Positions 53,208 to 63,412 are shown, counted from the first letter of the stretch. The stretch is DNA of 64,000 nucleotides from Paenibacillus sp. URB8-2 (GCF_013393385.1 NZ_AP023239.1:2480001-2544000); one strand, 5' to 3'. Notes: generated from the letters alone by a model not told the origin. A program made the numbers and translations.

Positions 53208-55007
53208 ATGAGCCTGATCAATCGGTTCCATTCCATGGGGTTAAGGACGAAATTAATGCTTCTGCTGCTGATCATCACGATATTGCCCCTCGGATTGCTT
53301 GGGATGTTCTCTTACCGCAAGGCTTCCACGGAAATTCAGATCAAGGCGTACGAAATTATATTGGAGAATCTGTCTCAGGTCAATCATAGTTTGACCGATT
53401 TTGTCCAGGATATTGAGCAATTGTCCATGTACATCTACAGCAACGAGGAAATACAGGAGATATTATCCAATTCATCCCGGAGCGTGGCTGAGAAGTATGA
53501 GGACGAGCAGACGGTGAACGGGATTTTGAAGAGCTTTCTGGGCTTTAAATCCTGGGACATTGAGCTGTATGTGATCGGAGTGAACGGAGAACGTTATTTT
53601 ACAGGCGATTTCTTGCCGCCCGCTTACCGGGATTACCAGCCGAACTGGGGATTATTCCGCAAAACAAAAATCGCGGGCGGCGGCCCTGCCTGGGATACTC
53701 ATTACTCCCTGAAGAAAATTGAGGATTACGGAGCTGTATTAAGCTCGGGAAGACTGCTGAAATCGATAAAAACCGGAGAGACGCTGGGCTATTTCATCGT
53801 GGATATTAAGGAATCCGCACTGGCGGACAAGTATCAAAAGGCTCACCAGTATCCCGGCGGCGAAGTGTATTTGCTGGATGCGAACGGTTATGTCATCTCC
53901 AGCAGCCCCTCCAAGCAGCAGGTCGGAACGCGCCTGAATAAAAGCTATATGGATGAAGTGCTGAGCGGGACCAAGGGCTATTTTTCTGCGGTTGACGAAG
54001 GGTCTGACAAAATGATTATTTACGACTCCTCGGATTCCTCCGGATTCAAAATGGTAAGTGTAGTGCCTATTGGCGCATTGACCAAAGAGAGTCACAGCAT
54101 CCGCAATTTGACGATATTTATCGTGATTTCTTGCATACTCATCAGTTATTGCATTGCTTATTTGCTGTCAGACTACATGACGCGCCCATTGCGCAAGCTC
54201 CGCTTATTGATGAATGAGGTGGAGAAGGGCCGGATGGACGTTACCTTTCCTTCAAAATATAACGACGAGGTCGGACATCTGGGACGTAGCTTTAATACGA
54301 TGCTCAGGCAGATTAACCGGTTGATTCACGAAGGCTATGAGAAGCAGATTCAGGTGCAGGAGGCGGAAATCAAGGCGATTCAAGCTCAGTTCACGCCCCA
54401 CTTTTTATATAATGCGCTCGATTCCATTAACTGGATGGCACGGATCAATGGAATCGATGCGATCAGCAAGGTGGCTTTATCGCTGGGGAACCTGCTTCGG
54501 TTCAGCATACGGCGCGGCAATCCGGTGATTCCGATCCGTGAGGATATAAAGCAAATACGCAACTATTTGACGATTGTTCAGCTTAGATACCGTGACAAAA
54601 TTAACATAGAGCTTGATATTGACGAGGAGATTCTGGATTTCTACACACCGAAGCTTTTACTGCAGCCGCTGGTGGAGAATGCTGTGGGGCACGGGCTGGA
54701 GATGAAGGACGGCGAAGGGAAATTATTAATTTGGGCAGGTGTCGTAGACGGGAATGTACAATTCATCGTTGAGGACGATGGCGTCGGGATGACCGGGGAC
54801 AAGCTTGCGAAACTGTGGGAGCATGAAGAAGAAAGCGCACAGTCCGCAAAGACGCGGATCGGGCTGCATAATTTGAAGAAACGGCTGGAGCTGCATTTTG
54901 GGCCTGTGTACCAGCTGGATGTGGAGAGTGAAGCGGGCAAAGGGACGAAGGTTACGATTCGTATTCCTTGTATTGCCGATCCGAAGGAGGTTGAGCGGGT
55001 TGTATAA
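53208..55007 (+). CDS. YesM-type sensor histidine kinase
   Basis: A 599-residue membrane kinase: helix at about 18-38, extracellular dCache-like sensor domain (about 40-295), second helix about 297-320, HAMP, then His_kinase domain with QAQFTPHFLYNALDSINWM and HATPase (VENAVGHGLEM, DDGVGM, GLHNLKKRL). YesM-type systems respond to sugars or to loaded binding proteins in Firmicutes. Overlaps the regulator start by 8 bases. Confidence 0.9.
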   Translation: MSLINRFHSMGLRTKLMLLLLIITILPLGLLGMFSYRKASTEIQIKAYEIILENLSQVNHSLTDFVQDIEQLSMYIYSNEEIQEILSNSSRSVAEKYEDEQTVNGILKSFLGFKSWDIELYVIGVNGERYFTGDFLPPAYRDYQPNWGLFRKTKIAGGGPAWDTHYSLKKIEDYGAVLSSGRLLKSIKTGETLGYFIVDIKESALADKYQKAHQYPGGEVYLLDANGYVISSSPSKQQVGTRLNKSYMDEVLSGTKGYFSAVDEGSDKMIIYDSSDSSGFKMVSVVPIGALTKESHSIRNLTIFIVISCILISYCIAYLLSDYMTRPLRKLRLLMNEVEKGRMDVTFPSKYNDEVGHLGRSFNTMLRQINRLIHEGYEKQIQVQEAEIKAIQAQFTPHFLYNALDSINWMARINGIDAISKVALSLGNLLRFSIRRGNPVIPIREDIKQIRNYLTIVQLRYRDKINIELDIDEEILDFYTPKLLLQPLVENAVGHGLEMKDGEGKLLIWAGVVDGNVQFIVEDDGVGMTGDKLAKLWEHEEESAQSAKTRIGLHNLKKRLELHFGPVYQLDVESEAGKGTKVTIRIPCIADPKEVERVV

Positions 55008-56241
55008 AGTGTTGATTACGGATGATGAATGGCTCATAAGGGAGGGACTGAAGCAGACGATTGACTGGCAAGCTCTCGATTGCAAGATTGTGGCGGAGGC
55101 TTCGAACGGAGAGCAATCACTGCAAGCGGTCAAGGATTTTAAACCTGATATATTGCTGACTGATATTCGTATGCCGGTTATGAATGGAATGCAGCTCGCG
55201 GAAGAAGCACAGAGGGTTCACCCTAATATTCGCATTATTTTTTTAACGGGATTTGATGACTTTACATATGCGCAGCAGGCAGTGAAGCTTAAGGCGGCTG
55301 ATTATGTATTAAAGCCAACCAATCCGGACGAATTATTGGAGGTCATAGAGAGAGTCTGCGGGGAAATCAAGGCCATCAGGGAAAATGAAACGGTCGAACA
55401 GGAGCTTAGAGAATGGGTGGCGGCAGGGTATACCCTTGTACTGGAGAAGCTTCTCCATGATCAATTGTTGGGGATTTCCAATCCGAAATCCTTGAAGATG
55501 TTAACGGAGATTATTGATAACCATCGGCTTTGCAATGAAGGCTTCCGCGTTGCTCTGATTCAGTATGAGGACCATAAATACTGGCACGAGCAACTGAAGG
55601 ATGAACTGCATGACCGTTTATGGGATATACTCTTGGGGCCTCCTGTGACGCTGGGTGAGAACCGGGCGGCGATAATGATCGGGGCCGATTCGGGAGATAA
55701 TAGTATACAGCTCTGGAGCCGAGTTCAAGAGATTTCCGGTAAAAGTCAACTGGCTGTTGGGCTAAGCTTGCCGCATCGAAGCATCGACAGCATGGGCCAG
55801 GCTCACCGCGAGGCGGCGGCCGCGCTCCATTTCAAGCGTCCGGGTTCGGGGCAGAAGAGCGGAGTACATGAGTTTGGCGATATTGAGAAGTGGGGAGAGC
55901 AGCCCGTAACTCCTGATGCCGCCAATTTCAAACAGGTGGAGGCATTCATTCAAACACGCTATGCTGAAGAGATATCATTGCAGCTGCTCGCTGCCCAGTT
56001 TCATGTGAGTGAAGCGCATTTTAGCAGACTGTTCCGCAAGCATACGGGAACTACCTTTATTGATTATGTAACACAGGTGAGAATGGAAAAGGCGATGGAG
56101 CTGTTATGCTCCCCGGATTCGCGGATATATGAGGTATCGCTTGCCGTCGGTTATCAGGATTCGCGCTATTTCAGCCAGTTATTCCGCAGGGCTACAGGCA
56201 AGACGCCTACGGAATTCCGTAAAGAGAGAGAACTTATATGA
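55000..56241 (+). CDS. YesN-type response regulator with AraC output domain
   Basis: A 413-residue regulator: receiver with phospho-Asp in DILLTDIRMPVMNGMQ, a variable middle region and a C-terminal AraC double helix-turn-helix (LQLLAAQFHVSEAHFSRLFR and VSLAVGYQDSRYFSQLFRRA). The start is a TTG after AAGGAGG within the kinase 3' end (MYKVLITDDEWLIREG); longer frames lack such a site. It should activate the downstream importer genes. Confidence 0.9.
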   Translation: MYKVLITDDEWLIREGLKQTIDWQALDCKIVAEASNGEQSLQAVKDFKPDILLTDIRMPVMNGMQLAEEAQRVHPNIRIIFLTGFDDFTYAQQAVKLKAADYVLKPTNPDELLEVIERVCGEIKAIRENETVEQELREWVAAGYTLVLEKLLHDQLLGISNPKSLKMLTEIIDNHRLCNEGFRVALIQYEDHKYWHEQLKDELHDRLWDILLGPPVTLGENRAAIMIGADSGDNSIQLWSRVQEISGKSQLAVGLSLPHRSIDSMGQAHREAAAALHFKRPGSGQKSGVHEFGDIEKWGEQPVTPDAANFKQVEAFIQTRYAEEISLQLLAAQFHVSEAHFSRLFRKHTGTTFIDYVTQVRMEKAMELLCSPDSRIYEVSLAVGYQDSRYFSQLFRRATGKTPTEFRKERELI

Positions 56242-56298
56242 ATTTCATGTCATTTAAATGTTAGTATGATGTTAAGAGTAAAGCCGGTGAAATCAAGG

Positions 56299-56332
56299 AT
56301 CGCCCTCGAAAGAGGGCGATTTTACTGTTTTT
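56299..56332 (+). terminator. Terminator after yesMN-type genes
   Basis: ATCGCCCTC-GAAA-GAGGGCGAT followed by TTTACTGTTTTT. Confidence 0.9.
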
Positions 56333-56371
56333 GGAGATCATTTTTTTAAACAGTTACGAAATTTTGTCCCA

Positions 56372-56400
56372 TTGAGGGATCAGAAGACGGTAAGTATAGT
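56372..56400 (+). promoter_or_regulatory. Promoter of the Fbp/Afu-type importer operon
   Basis: TTGAGG, 17-bp spacer, TATAGT, 57 bases ahead of the binding-protein start; separated from the regulator genes by a terminator, so induction by the two-component system would act here. Confidence 0.6.
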
Positions 56401-56456
56401 GAGTATAGATTTAATCGATGAAAGAAAACATGACATCAAGCGGAGGTTGGGAAGAA

Positions 56457-57509
56457 ATGAAAAAAGGATGGCTTAAAGGTTTGGTCGCTATGGCACTCAT
56501 GACACTTACAATCACGGCATGCGGGGCTAAAGAGGACCCGGCTGCAACTACCAGCTCTGACGGCGGAAGCAAGTCCGGGGGCGGAAAGTTAACGGTGTAC
56601 TCCCCGAATGCGGCGGAAATCAACAACCCCATTATTAAAGAATTTCAAGACCGCACAGGAATTACGGTGGACTTAATCTCCGGAGGTACGGGGGAACTGC
56701 TGAAAAGAGTGCAGGCGGAAGCCGGAAATCCGCTTGGCGATGTGTTCTGGGCCGGCGGCGCCGACTCCCTGGAATCCTATAAAGAATATTTCCAGCCTTA
56801 TAAGACAAAAGAATTCGACAACCTGCTGCCCGCTTACGTAGATACGAATTCATACTGGACGCCATTCAACGCGCTGCCAATGGTCATTACCTACAATAAA
56901 GAACTGGTGTCTGAAGCTGAGCTGCCTAAATCCTGGGAGGATCTGCTTGATCCGAAGTGGAAAGGCAATATCGCTTTTGCCGACCCGTCCAAATCGGGCT
57001 CTTCCTATACCCAGCTTGTAACGATGCTTACGGCGTTTGGCAAAGAAGACGGCAAGGGCTGGGATTACGTGAAGAAGCTGGTGGCGAATATGGACGGCAA
57101 AATCCTCTCCGGTTCAAGCCTTGTACAGCGCGCCGTTCCGGACAAAGAATTCGCGCTCGGCATTACCCTTGAGGATGCGGCTCTTCGTTATATCGAAGGA
57201 GGCTCGCAAATCGGCATCATTTATCCGGCGGAAGGAACCTCCGCTGTTCCTGACGGCGCCGCCATTATTAAGGACAGCAAAAATCTTGAGCAGGCCAAAC
57301 AGTTCGTCGATTTCCTCGTAAGCAAGGACGCTCAGGAGCTCGTGCAAAAGGAATTCAAGCGCCGCTCCGTCCGTAAGGATGTAGCTCCTGTAGAGGGTCT
57401 GCCTCAGACAGGCGATATCAAGCTGGTCGATTATAACTTCGATTGGGCTGCCGCGAATAAAGACGAAATAATTAAAAAGTTCACCCGAATCACGACTGGA
57501 CAGGAATAA
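56457..57509 (+). CDS. ABC transporter solute-binding lipoprotein (Fbp/Afu type)
   Basis: A 350-residue lipoprotein: signal with lipobox cysteine C22 (LTITAC), a Ser/Gly linker, then an iron/phosphate-type binding domain (LTVYSPNAAEINNPIIKEFQ; LISGGTGELLKRVQAE). No clear tyrosine pair of ferric-binding proteins was seen, and the form is near AfuA/PgtC, which bind sugar phosphates or phosphoglycerates. Ligand therefore open. The ATG at 56457 after GGAGG is used, not an earlier one lacking a signal peptide. Confidence 0.85.
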   Translation: MKKGWLKGLVAMALMTLTITACGAKEDPAATTSSDGGSKSGGGKLTVYSPNAAEINNPIIKEFQDRTGITVDLISGGTGELLKRVQAEAGNPLGDVFWAGGADSLESYKEYFQPYKTKEFDNLLPAYVDTNSYWTPFNALPMVITYNKELVSEAELPKSWEDLLDPKWKGNIAFADPSKSGSSYTQLVTMLTAFGKEDGKGWDYVKKLVANMDGKILSGSSLVQRAVPDKEFALGITLEDAALRYIEGGSQIGIIYPAEGTSAVPDGAAIIKDSKNLEQAKQFVDFLVSKDAQELVQKEFKRRSVRKDVAPVEGLPQTGDIKLVDYNFDWAAANKDEIIKKFTRITTGQE

Positions 57510-57601
57510 CGCATCACGTATCAGGGAGAGAGCGGCGGCAAAGGAGCTTTCAACCGGCTGCCGCCGCTGTTCCATCATTACCGGAAGCGAGGGAGATACT
57601 C

Positions 57602-58705
57602 ATGAGCAAGGTTGTTTTCGATCATGTCACAAAATACTTCGGTACGGCAAAAGCCGTTAATAATGCGCATTTTACGATAGAAGAAGGCGAGTTCTTCACC
57701 TTGCTCGGCCCCAGCGGATGCGGCAAGACGACGCTGCTTCGAACCATAGCTGGCTTTTACAGACAGGAAGAAGGCCATATTTATTTCGGCGATCAATTGA
57801 TTAACGATGTCCCCACTCACGAACGCAATATCGGCATGGTGTTTCAGAACTATGCGATTTTTCCCCATATGACTGTATTTGATAATGTGGCCTATGGCCT
57901 TAAGGCGAGAAAAGTTCCCAAGGATGAGATTCGGACCCGGGTGATGGAGGCGCTCGACATGGTGGAGCTCACGCATCTTAAAGACCGCATTCCTTCCAAC
58001 ATGAGCGGCGGACAGCAGCAGCGGATTGCCTTGGCCCGCGCAATTGTTATCCGTCCGGCGCTACTGTTAATGGATGAACCGTTGTCGAACCTCGATGCCA
58101 AGCTGAGAGTGAAGATGCGCACGGATATCCGCAAGCTGCAGAAAGACTTGAATATCACGACCATTTATGTAACGCATGACCAGGAGGAGGCGCTGGCTGT
58201 ATCCGACCGGATTGCTGTCCTGCATAATGGTACCGTCCAGCAGATTGCTTCCCCGCAAGAGATTTATCTGTATCCGCAGAATCGTTTTGTCGCAAACTTC
58301 ATGGGCACCTCGAACTTTCTAGATGGAACCTGTGAAGGAGGCGCTACGCTTAGCAATCCCGCCAATATCAAGCTGATGGGCCTTGAAACTGAGCTGCCTC
58401 TGCTAAAGCCGCATTCCGGCAAGGTGCTGTTCTCCATCCGGCCCGAACGGGTTAAGCTGTCGTCTGAGCCTTCCGTGGAACACGGATATAAGGGAACGAT
58501 TGACGAAGTTACATTCCTTGGGGAGAAAGTCAGCTATACGGTAAAAATGGCGTCGGGAGAATCCATCGAGGTTCATGACCATTCGGTGTATACGCGGGAT
58601 ATTTATAAACCGAAGCAGCCCGTGTATCTTGATCTTCAACTGAGCCAGTCCGTCATTTACAATGGCAGCGGCGAGGAGGTGATCTACCGTGCTATCGAGA
58701 GCTGA
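57602..58705 (+). CDS. ABC transporter ATP-binding protein (FbpC/AfuC/PotA type)
   Basis: A 367-residue ATPase: Walker A GPSGCGKTT, Q-loop VFQNYAIFPHMTVFDN, signature MSGGQQQRIALARAIV, Walker B ALLLMDEPLSNLD, then a TOBE domain (about 280-360). Energises the adjoining permease. Its end overlaps the permease start by 17 bases. GAAGCGAGGGAG precedes the ATG. Confidence 0.92.
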   Translation: MSKVVFDHVTKYFGTAKAVNNAHFTIEEGEFFTLLGPSGCGKTTLLRTIAGFYRQEEGHIYFGDQLINDVPTHERNIGMVFQNYAIFPHMTVFDNVAYGLKARKVPKDEIRTRVMEALDMVELTHLKDRIPSNMSGGQQQRIALARAIVIRPALLLMDEPLSNLDAKLRVKMRTDIRKLQKDLNITTIYVTHDQEEALAVSDRIAVLHNGTVQQIASPQEIYLYPQNRFVANFMGTSNFLDGTCEGGATLSNPANIKLMGLETELPLLKPHSGKVLFSIRPERVKLSSEPSVEHGYKGTIDEVTFLGEKVSYTVKMASGESIEVHDHSVYTRDIYKPKQPVYLDLQLSQSVIYNGSGEEVIYRAIES

Positions 58706-60380
58706 GCCAAGTCCGGGCAATGTCATCCGGCAGAGACTTCTGCTTAGAAAATGGGATTTCTGGACGGCAGTCACGATCGTGGTTTACCTGCTGCTGTGCG
58801 TCTTCGTGATTTACCCGCTGGTCACGTTGTTCATCAACAGCTTTATCAGTGAAGAAGGCGGCTTTACCATTGAAAATTATATTACTTTCATTTCATTGAA
58901 ATATTACCGTATGGCGCTGCTCAACAGCTTTATGGTATCCGCGCTTGCCACAATCGGGGCGATCCTGATCGGAGTTCCACTGGCCTATTTATCTACCCGA
59001 TATGCGATTAAATTCAAAGGTCTCATGCAGATCATGATTGTAATGTCTCTGCTGTCGCCTCCATTCATTGGCGCTTATTCGTGGATTTTGCTGATGGGCA
59101 ACAACGGGTTTATTACGAGATTTATTCGTGACCTCGGCATTTCGGTTCCGTCGATTTACGGGATGCATGGCATCGTCTTTGTATTCGCGCTGCAATTCTA
59201 CCCGCATATTTTCCTGTACGTCTCCGGCGCGCTGAAGACGATCGATACGTCGCTGGAGGAAGCGTCGGAGAGCCTGGGGATGACCTCCTGGCAGCGTCTT
59301 CGCACGGTGACCTTACCCTTGATTTTTCCAACTCTGTCGGCAGGGGCGTTAATGGTATTCATGGCATCCTTCGCGGATTTCGGCACACCGATGCTGCTGG
59401 GACAAGGCTTCAAGGTGCTTCCGATTCTGGCGTATGAGCAATTCGTGAGTGAAATGGGCGGCAACCCGGCGATGGCAAGTACGCTCAGCATCATCCTGAT
59501 CTTGTTCTCCACATCGGTCTTGTTTACTCAGCGCTATTTCGTCGCACGCAAAAACTTTTCGATGACGGGCATGCGCACACCGAAGCTGATTCCTCTTAAG
59601 CCCTTGGCGAAGACGCTGCTGACTATTGTCGCTTTTATTCCCGCGTGTATTTCGATCCTGCCGCAGCTGACCGTAATCTTAACGTCATTTATCAAAACGA
59701 AGGGTCCTGTCTTCCAGTCAGGGTTTAGCCTCGACAGCTATAGGGAAGTGCTGTACCGGGTTCCCCGTTCGATTATTCACACGTACTCGTATTCCATCCT
59801 GTCCATCATCATTATGGTTGCGGGCGGCATGCTGATTTCGTACATTCTGGTTCGGCGCAAATCCAGGCTTACGGCGGCGCTGGACGGCATTCTGATGATT
59901 CCGTATGTCATGCCGGGGACCGTGCTCGGGATCAGCCTGATTGTCGCTTTTAACAAACCGCCGATTGTGCTGACCGGAACATGGATTATTCTTGTCATTG
60001 CCTATGTCGTGCGCAAAATTCCATACACCATACGCTCCAGCACCGCCATTCTTCATCAGCTTGACCGCAGTGTGGAGGAAGCTTCCATCAGTCTGGGCGT
60101 TCCGCCGATGAAGACGTTCTTCAAGACAACGGGGCGTCTGATGGCGCCGGGCGTCATATCCGGAGCGATTCTGAGCTGGATTACAACGATTAACGAGCTT
60201 AGCTCGACTCTTGTGTTGTATTATGGAGCAACAGCAACGATTTCCGTTACGATCTACAGCGAGGTATTCACCTCCAACTATGGGACGGGCGCGGCGCTTG
60301 CATCGATACTGACGTTAAGCACGCTGATTTCCTTGCTCATTGCGAATAAGCTGTCCGGCGGAAAAGGGTTATCCGTGTAA
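58689..60380 (+). CDS. ABC transporter permease, fused two-domain (FbpB/AfuB type)
   Basis: A 563-residue permease with two tandem binding-protein-dependent transport domains. EAA loops are visible as EEASESLGMTSWQRLRTVTL (first half) and EEASISLGVPPMKTFFKTTG (second half). Twelve predicted helices. GTG start after GAGGAGGTG. One chain forms the whole channel, as in FbpB. Confidence 0.92.
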   Translation: MLSRAEPSPGNVIRQRLLLRKWDFWTAVTIVVYLLLCVFVIYPLVTLFINSFISEEGGFTIENYITFISLKYYRMALLNSFMVSALATIGAILIGVPLAYLSTRYAIKFKGLMQIMIVMSLLSPPFIGAYSWILLMGNNGFITRFIRDLGISVPSIYGMHGIVFVFALQFYPHIFLYVSGALKTIDTSLEEASESLGMTSWQRLRTVTLPLIFPTLSAGALMVFMASFADFGTPMLLGQGFKVLPILAYEQFVSEMGGNPAMASTLSIILILFSTSVLFTQRYFVARKNFSMTGMRTPKLIPLKPLAKTLLTIVAFIPACISILPQLTVILTSFIKTKGPVFQSGFSLDSYREVLYRVPRSIIHTYSYSILSIIIMVAGGMLISYILVRRKSRLTAALDGILMIPYVMPGTVLGISLIVAFNKPPIVLTGTWIILVIAYVVRKIPYTIRSSTAILHQLDRSVEEASISLGVPPMKTFFKTTGRLMAPGVISGAILSWITTINELSSTLVLYYGATATISVTIYSEVFTSNYGTGAALASILTLSTLISLLIANKLSGGKGLSV

Positions 60381-60406
60381 GGACCCAGTAGAAAGGGAGG
60401 ATGACA

Positions 60407-61645
60407 ATGACAAAAAACAGTATCGTATGGTCGGCTTTATTAGTCATTATTACGGTTACCGTCATTGTATATTCCAACTATTTCACTGAGGTCAAGCGGA
60501 TACCGGAGCAGTATGACACGGAAAAGGAGAAGCTGGTCTGCTGGATCTATACGGACGGGTGGTCGGACCTACTTGCGTCGTATCAGAAAGCCCATCCGGG
60601 TGTTGAGCTTGAAGTGAGAGTATTTCCTTCGTATAAGGAACTGTATACCGAGCTTCTCGCGGCGCTGTCGATCCAGACCGCTCCGCAGATAACTGAGCTA
60701 GACAGCTCCTACGGGTTGTCTGAACTGGTCTCGATGAACGCGTTAGCGCCGGTTTCCGGCAGTGCGCTTCTTCCCGGAGAGTTTATGCCTGAGGCGGCCA
60801 AGCCATTCACTTATGGCGAACGATTATGGGCAGTTCCGGCTGGAGTCTCCGTTCCGGTGATGTTCTACAATAAGGACCTGATGAAATGGACGGGCGTGGA
60901 TAAAGTAATCGATTTCTATTCCCTGAAAGAGCTTGGCTTCAAAACAAAGGAATGGAAAGCGGATCTGACTGCGCGCCATTCGGCAGGTTGGGAGCAAGCG
61001 CTGGTCATGGATGATTCGAAGCCATTTATACTGCTGAATTTATGGGAGCAATCCCGGCAAGACAGCCTGCCCGGAAACCAAAGACTGGAACAACTGCTTC
61101 GGGTGTGGAGTGAACTTGTCTTTGATTCGAAGGCCATGAAGCCTCTTCGGAGCCAGTTGGCTCCCAGCGATTTCATATCCGGCAAGACGTTATTCTATAT
61201 GACAAATTCGAATATGATACCTTGGCTGGACCACTATATTGCCGGAAAATTTGAGTATGACATGCTTCCGGCGCCGCTTGCGGGCGGGAGTGTGTTATTG
61301 CCCCACATCAGCTCATTTGGCATCGTGGCCGGTAAGAAGGCTGCGGGTGCGGCGGAAGATGTGGTGAACTACCTCGCATCTTCCGAGGCCCAAGCCAAGG
61401 TGCTGGAGGCCACCGGGTATTTGCCGGTTCGAACACAGACGATTGAGGCTATCTCCCGAAACTATGCCTTAAACAGAAAATATAGTGTGCTCCTGGGCGC
61501 GGTCGGCACGCTTGAGAGCCTGGCGCCTTCGGAAGAAGCGCGCCTGCGCTGGGAGCAGATTACGCTTATTCTTAATCATTTGGAGATGGAACGGGAAGTT
61601 GATTTCCGTGCATATGCTTCACAATTACTCCCGTACATGCCCTAA
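60407..61645 (+). CDS. Membrane-anchored solute-binding-like protein
   Basis: A 412-residue protein with an N-terminal membrane anchor (residues 7-23, SALLVIITVTVIVYS) and no lipobox. The rest is a family 1 extracellular solute-binding fold (VEVRVFPSYKELYTELLAAL, then WAVPAGVSVPVMFYNKDLM). It differs from the operon's lipoprotein. With a YesM kinase and importer nearby, it could present ligand to the kinase or act as a second receptor. ATG at 60407 is 6 bases after GGGAGG. Confidence 0.8.
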   Translation: MTKNSIVWSALLVIITVTVIVYSNYFTEVKRIPEQYDTEKEKLVCWIYTDGWSDLLASYQKAHPGVELEVRVFPSYKELYTELLAALSIQTAPQITELDSSYGLSELVSMNALAPVSGSALLPGEFMPEAAKPFTYGERLWAVPAGVSVPVMFYNKDLMKWTGVDKVIDFYSLKELGFKTKEWKADLTARHSAGWEQALVMDDSKPFILLNLWEQSRQDSLPGNQRLEQLLRVWSELVFDSKAMKPLRSQLAPSDFISGKTLFYMTNSNMIPWLDHYIAGKFEYDMLPAPLAGGSVLLPHISSFGIVAGKKAAGAAEDVVNYLASSEAQAKVLEATGYLPVRTQTIEAISRNYALNRKYSVLLGAVGTLESLAPSEEARLRWEQITLILNHLEMEREVDFRAYASQLLPYMP

Positions 61646-61712
61646 TCCTTAGGGTATATGGTGATACGCAATGCTGCCGGAAGGATTATATATTGGACAG
61701 GGGAAGGATAAC

Positions 61713-62567
61713 ATGATTGAAATGGATTGGATTTCACTTCAAGGAACAGGGGAGTGGAACGAGGATGCCGTCATATTGAATGAAGAATTGAAGCTCTATG
61801 GTGTAGTAGATGGGGCCACTTCGCTTGTGCCATACCGCGGGGAGGGCAATGAGACCGGCGGCAGGCTCGCTTCCCAAATCATTAAGCAATACGCTGAAAA
61901 TGTAACGGCGGGCGAATTTAAAGGAATGGAAGCCCTTCTGCGGGAAGCGAACTTTCGGCTGGGCCAGGAAATGAAACGGTGCGGGATTAATCCGCAGTCG
62001 AAGGATGAATTGTGGACTGCCGGAGCAGCCCTTGTTCGCATAACCGATACCTTCATCGAGTTCATTCAGGTCGGCGATTGTATGATCTATGCGATCTATG
62101 AGGATGGGTCAATCCGGCCGATCACCCGCGATCATGTAGCTGCGATCGACCATGAGTCGAAGCGGATATGGGTCGATGGCATTGAGTCGGGAGTGCGTTC
62201 CAAAGATCAATTATGGGAGTCGGTCAAGCCCGTAATTGCGGCTAACAAGCAGAAAATGAACACGGCCGAAGGGTACTCCGTCCTTAACGGAATGGCTGAG
62301 GCGGAGCAGTTCTTCGAATATGGGAGAATCAACCGGATCAGGCTGCAAAGCCTGCTGCTGGTGTCGGACGGCCTGTTCTATCCGGATGAGGGCGAAACCG
62401 CCGAGGAAGATGCGGTAAAGTCGCTGGTCCGTAAGGTCTCGCAGACAGGTCTTAGCCGTTATGCGGAATGGCTGCTGCAATTAGAGCGGGAAGATGCTGA
62501 ATGTATTCGCTACCCCCGGTTTAAAGTATCGGATGACAAGACAGGCATTTATATCCGATTAAAATAA
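61713..62567 (+). CDS. PP2C-like serine/threonine phosphatase
   Basis: A 284-residue protein. The metal-binding pattern of PP2C is seen as YGVVDGATSLVPYRGEGNE and later VGDCMIYAIY, with LLLVSDGLFYPD near residue 220, so an Mn/Mg-dependent phosphatase is likely. No kinase gene adjoins. It is the last gene of the importer cluster, 67 bases behind the membrane-anchored binding protein, with GGGGAAGG before the ATG. Its substrate is unknown. Confidence 0.75.
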   Translation: MIEMDWISLQGTGEWNEDAVILNEELKLYGVVDGATSLVPYRGEGNETGGRLASQIIKQYAENVTAGEFKGMEALLREANFRLGQEMKRCGINPQSKDELWTAGAALVRITDTFIEFIQVGDCMIYAIYEDGSIRPITRDHVAAIDHESKRIWVDGIESGVRSKDQLWESVKPVIAANKQKMNTAEGYSVLNGMAEAEQFFEYGRINRIRLQSLLLVSDGLFYPDEGETAEEDAVKSLVRKVSQTGLSRYAEWLLQLEREDAECIRYPRFKVSDDKTGIYIRLK

Positions 62568-62717
62568 AAGATGAGGTCCGCGGCACACAGCCAATTTAAC
62601 CAAGCCCCGCTTTGTGGGGCTAATTTTGTGCGCATATTCCCGTCTCCAGGATGGCATACTATGCCCGATTTCAGGAATCGGATATTCCATCGGACAGGGA
62701 AGGCGGGAACAATTATC

Positions 62718-63299
62718 ATGTCGGGATTGTTGACTTGGAGCCGGGAGGCGGCGCATAGTGTGCCGGGAGAATATTTTTATTATTTTATCGTCTACTCGAT
62801 ATTGGGCTGGTTTATAGAGGGTATGTATAATTGGTACAGCAGCGGGACGTTCCGCAAAGAGGGGCTTATGAAAGGGCCGTATAAACCTATGTACGGTTTC
62901 GCTCCTCTGCTGCTGCTGGCTTTAGGCGTTACAGCCATGCCGCTGCCGTTGTTTCTAGCCGCCACATTTGTCGTACCGTCGGCAGTGGAATATGCCACCG
63001 GGGCATTGCTGAAGCTCCTGTTCCGCCGCCGGTGGTGGGATTACTCGGGCCAAGCGTATCAGCTCGGCGGGCATATTTGTCTGCAGTTCTCTCTGTACTG
63101 GTGGGGATTGTCGGTTGTATGCCTCGTTGCCGTTCACCCGCTGATGACCCAGCTGTATTCGCTTACGGCGGATATCTGGAGTGTGCTGCTCCCCATGACT
63201 GTCCTTGGCTTCGCCGCCGATCTCGCCTTGACTTTCCGTATCCGCCGCAGGGAGGCGGGGCTGCCGGAGCTTGGTGACGGGAACGGCGGAGCTTTGTGA
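62718..63299 (+). CDS. CmpB-like membrane protein (putative ABC-transporter type IV)
   Basis: A 193-residue membrane protein of the ABC_trans_CmpB family with five predicted helices: YYFIVYSILGWFIEGMYNWY, then FLAATFVVPSAVEYATGALL, and WWDYSGQAYQLGGHICLQFS. Function in the family is uncertain. The ATG at 62718 is used; the upstream open extension lacks a ribosome site. Confidence 0.75.
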   Translation: MSGLLTWSREAAHSVPGEYFYYFIVYSILGWFIEGMYNWYSSGTFRKEGLMKGPYKPMYGFAPLLLLALGVTAMPLPLFLAATFVVPSAVEYATGALLKLLFRRRWWDYSGQAYQLGGHICLQFSLYWWGLSVVCLVAVHPLMTQLYSLTADIWSVLLPMTVLGFAADLALTFRIRRREAGLPELGDGNGGAL

Positions 63300-63373
63300 C
63301 ATCTGAATTGCAAGAGCTGTCCGGATGTCCGAGATGATGACCGGAATGCAAGAGCTGCCGTTGAAAAAGACAG

Positions 63374-63412
63374 GACAGGCGGTCCCTTTAGCGGGCCGCC
63401 TGTCATTTTTTT
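63374..63412 (+). terminator. Terminator after the CmpB-like gene
   Basis: GACAGGCGGTCCC pairs with GGGCCGCCTGTC, then ATTTTTTT. Confidence 0.92.
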
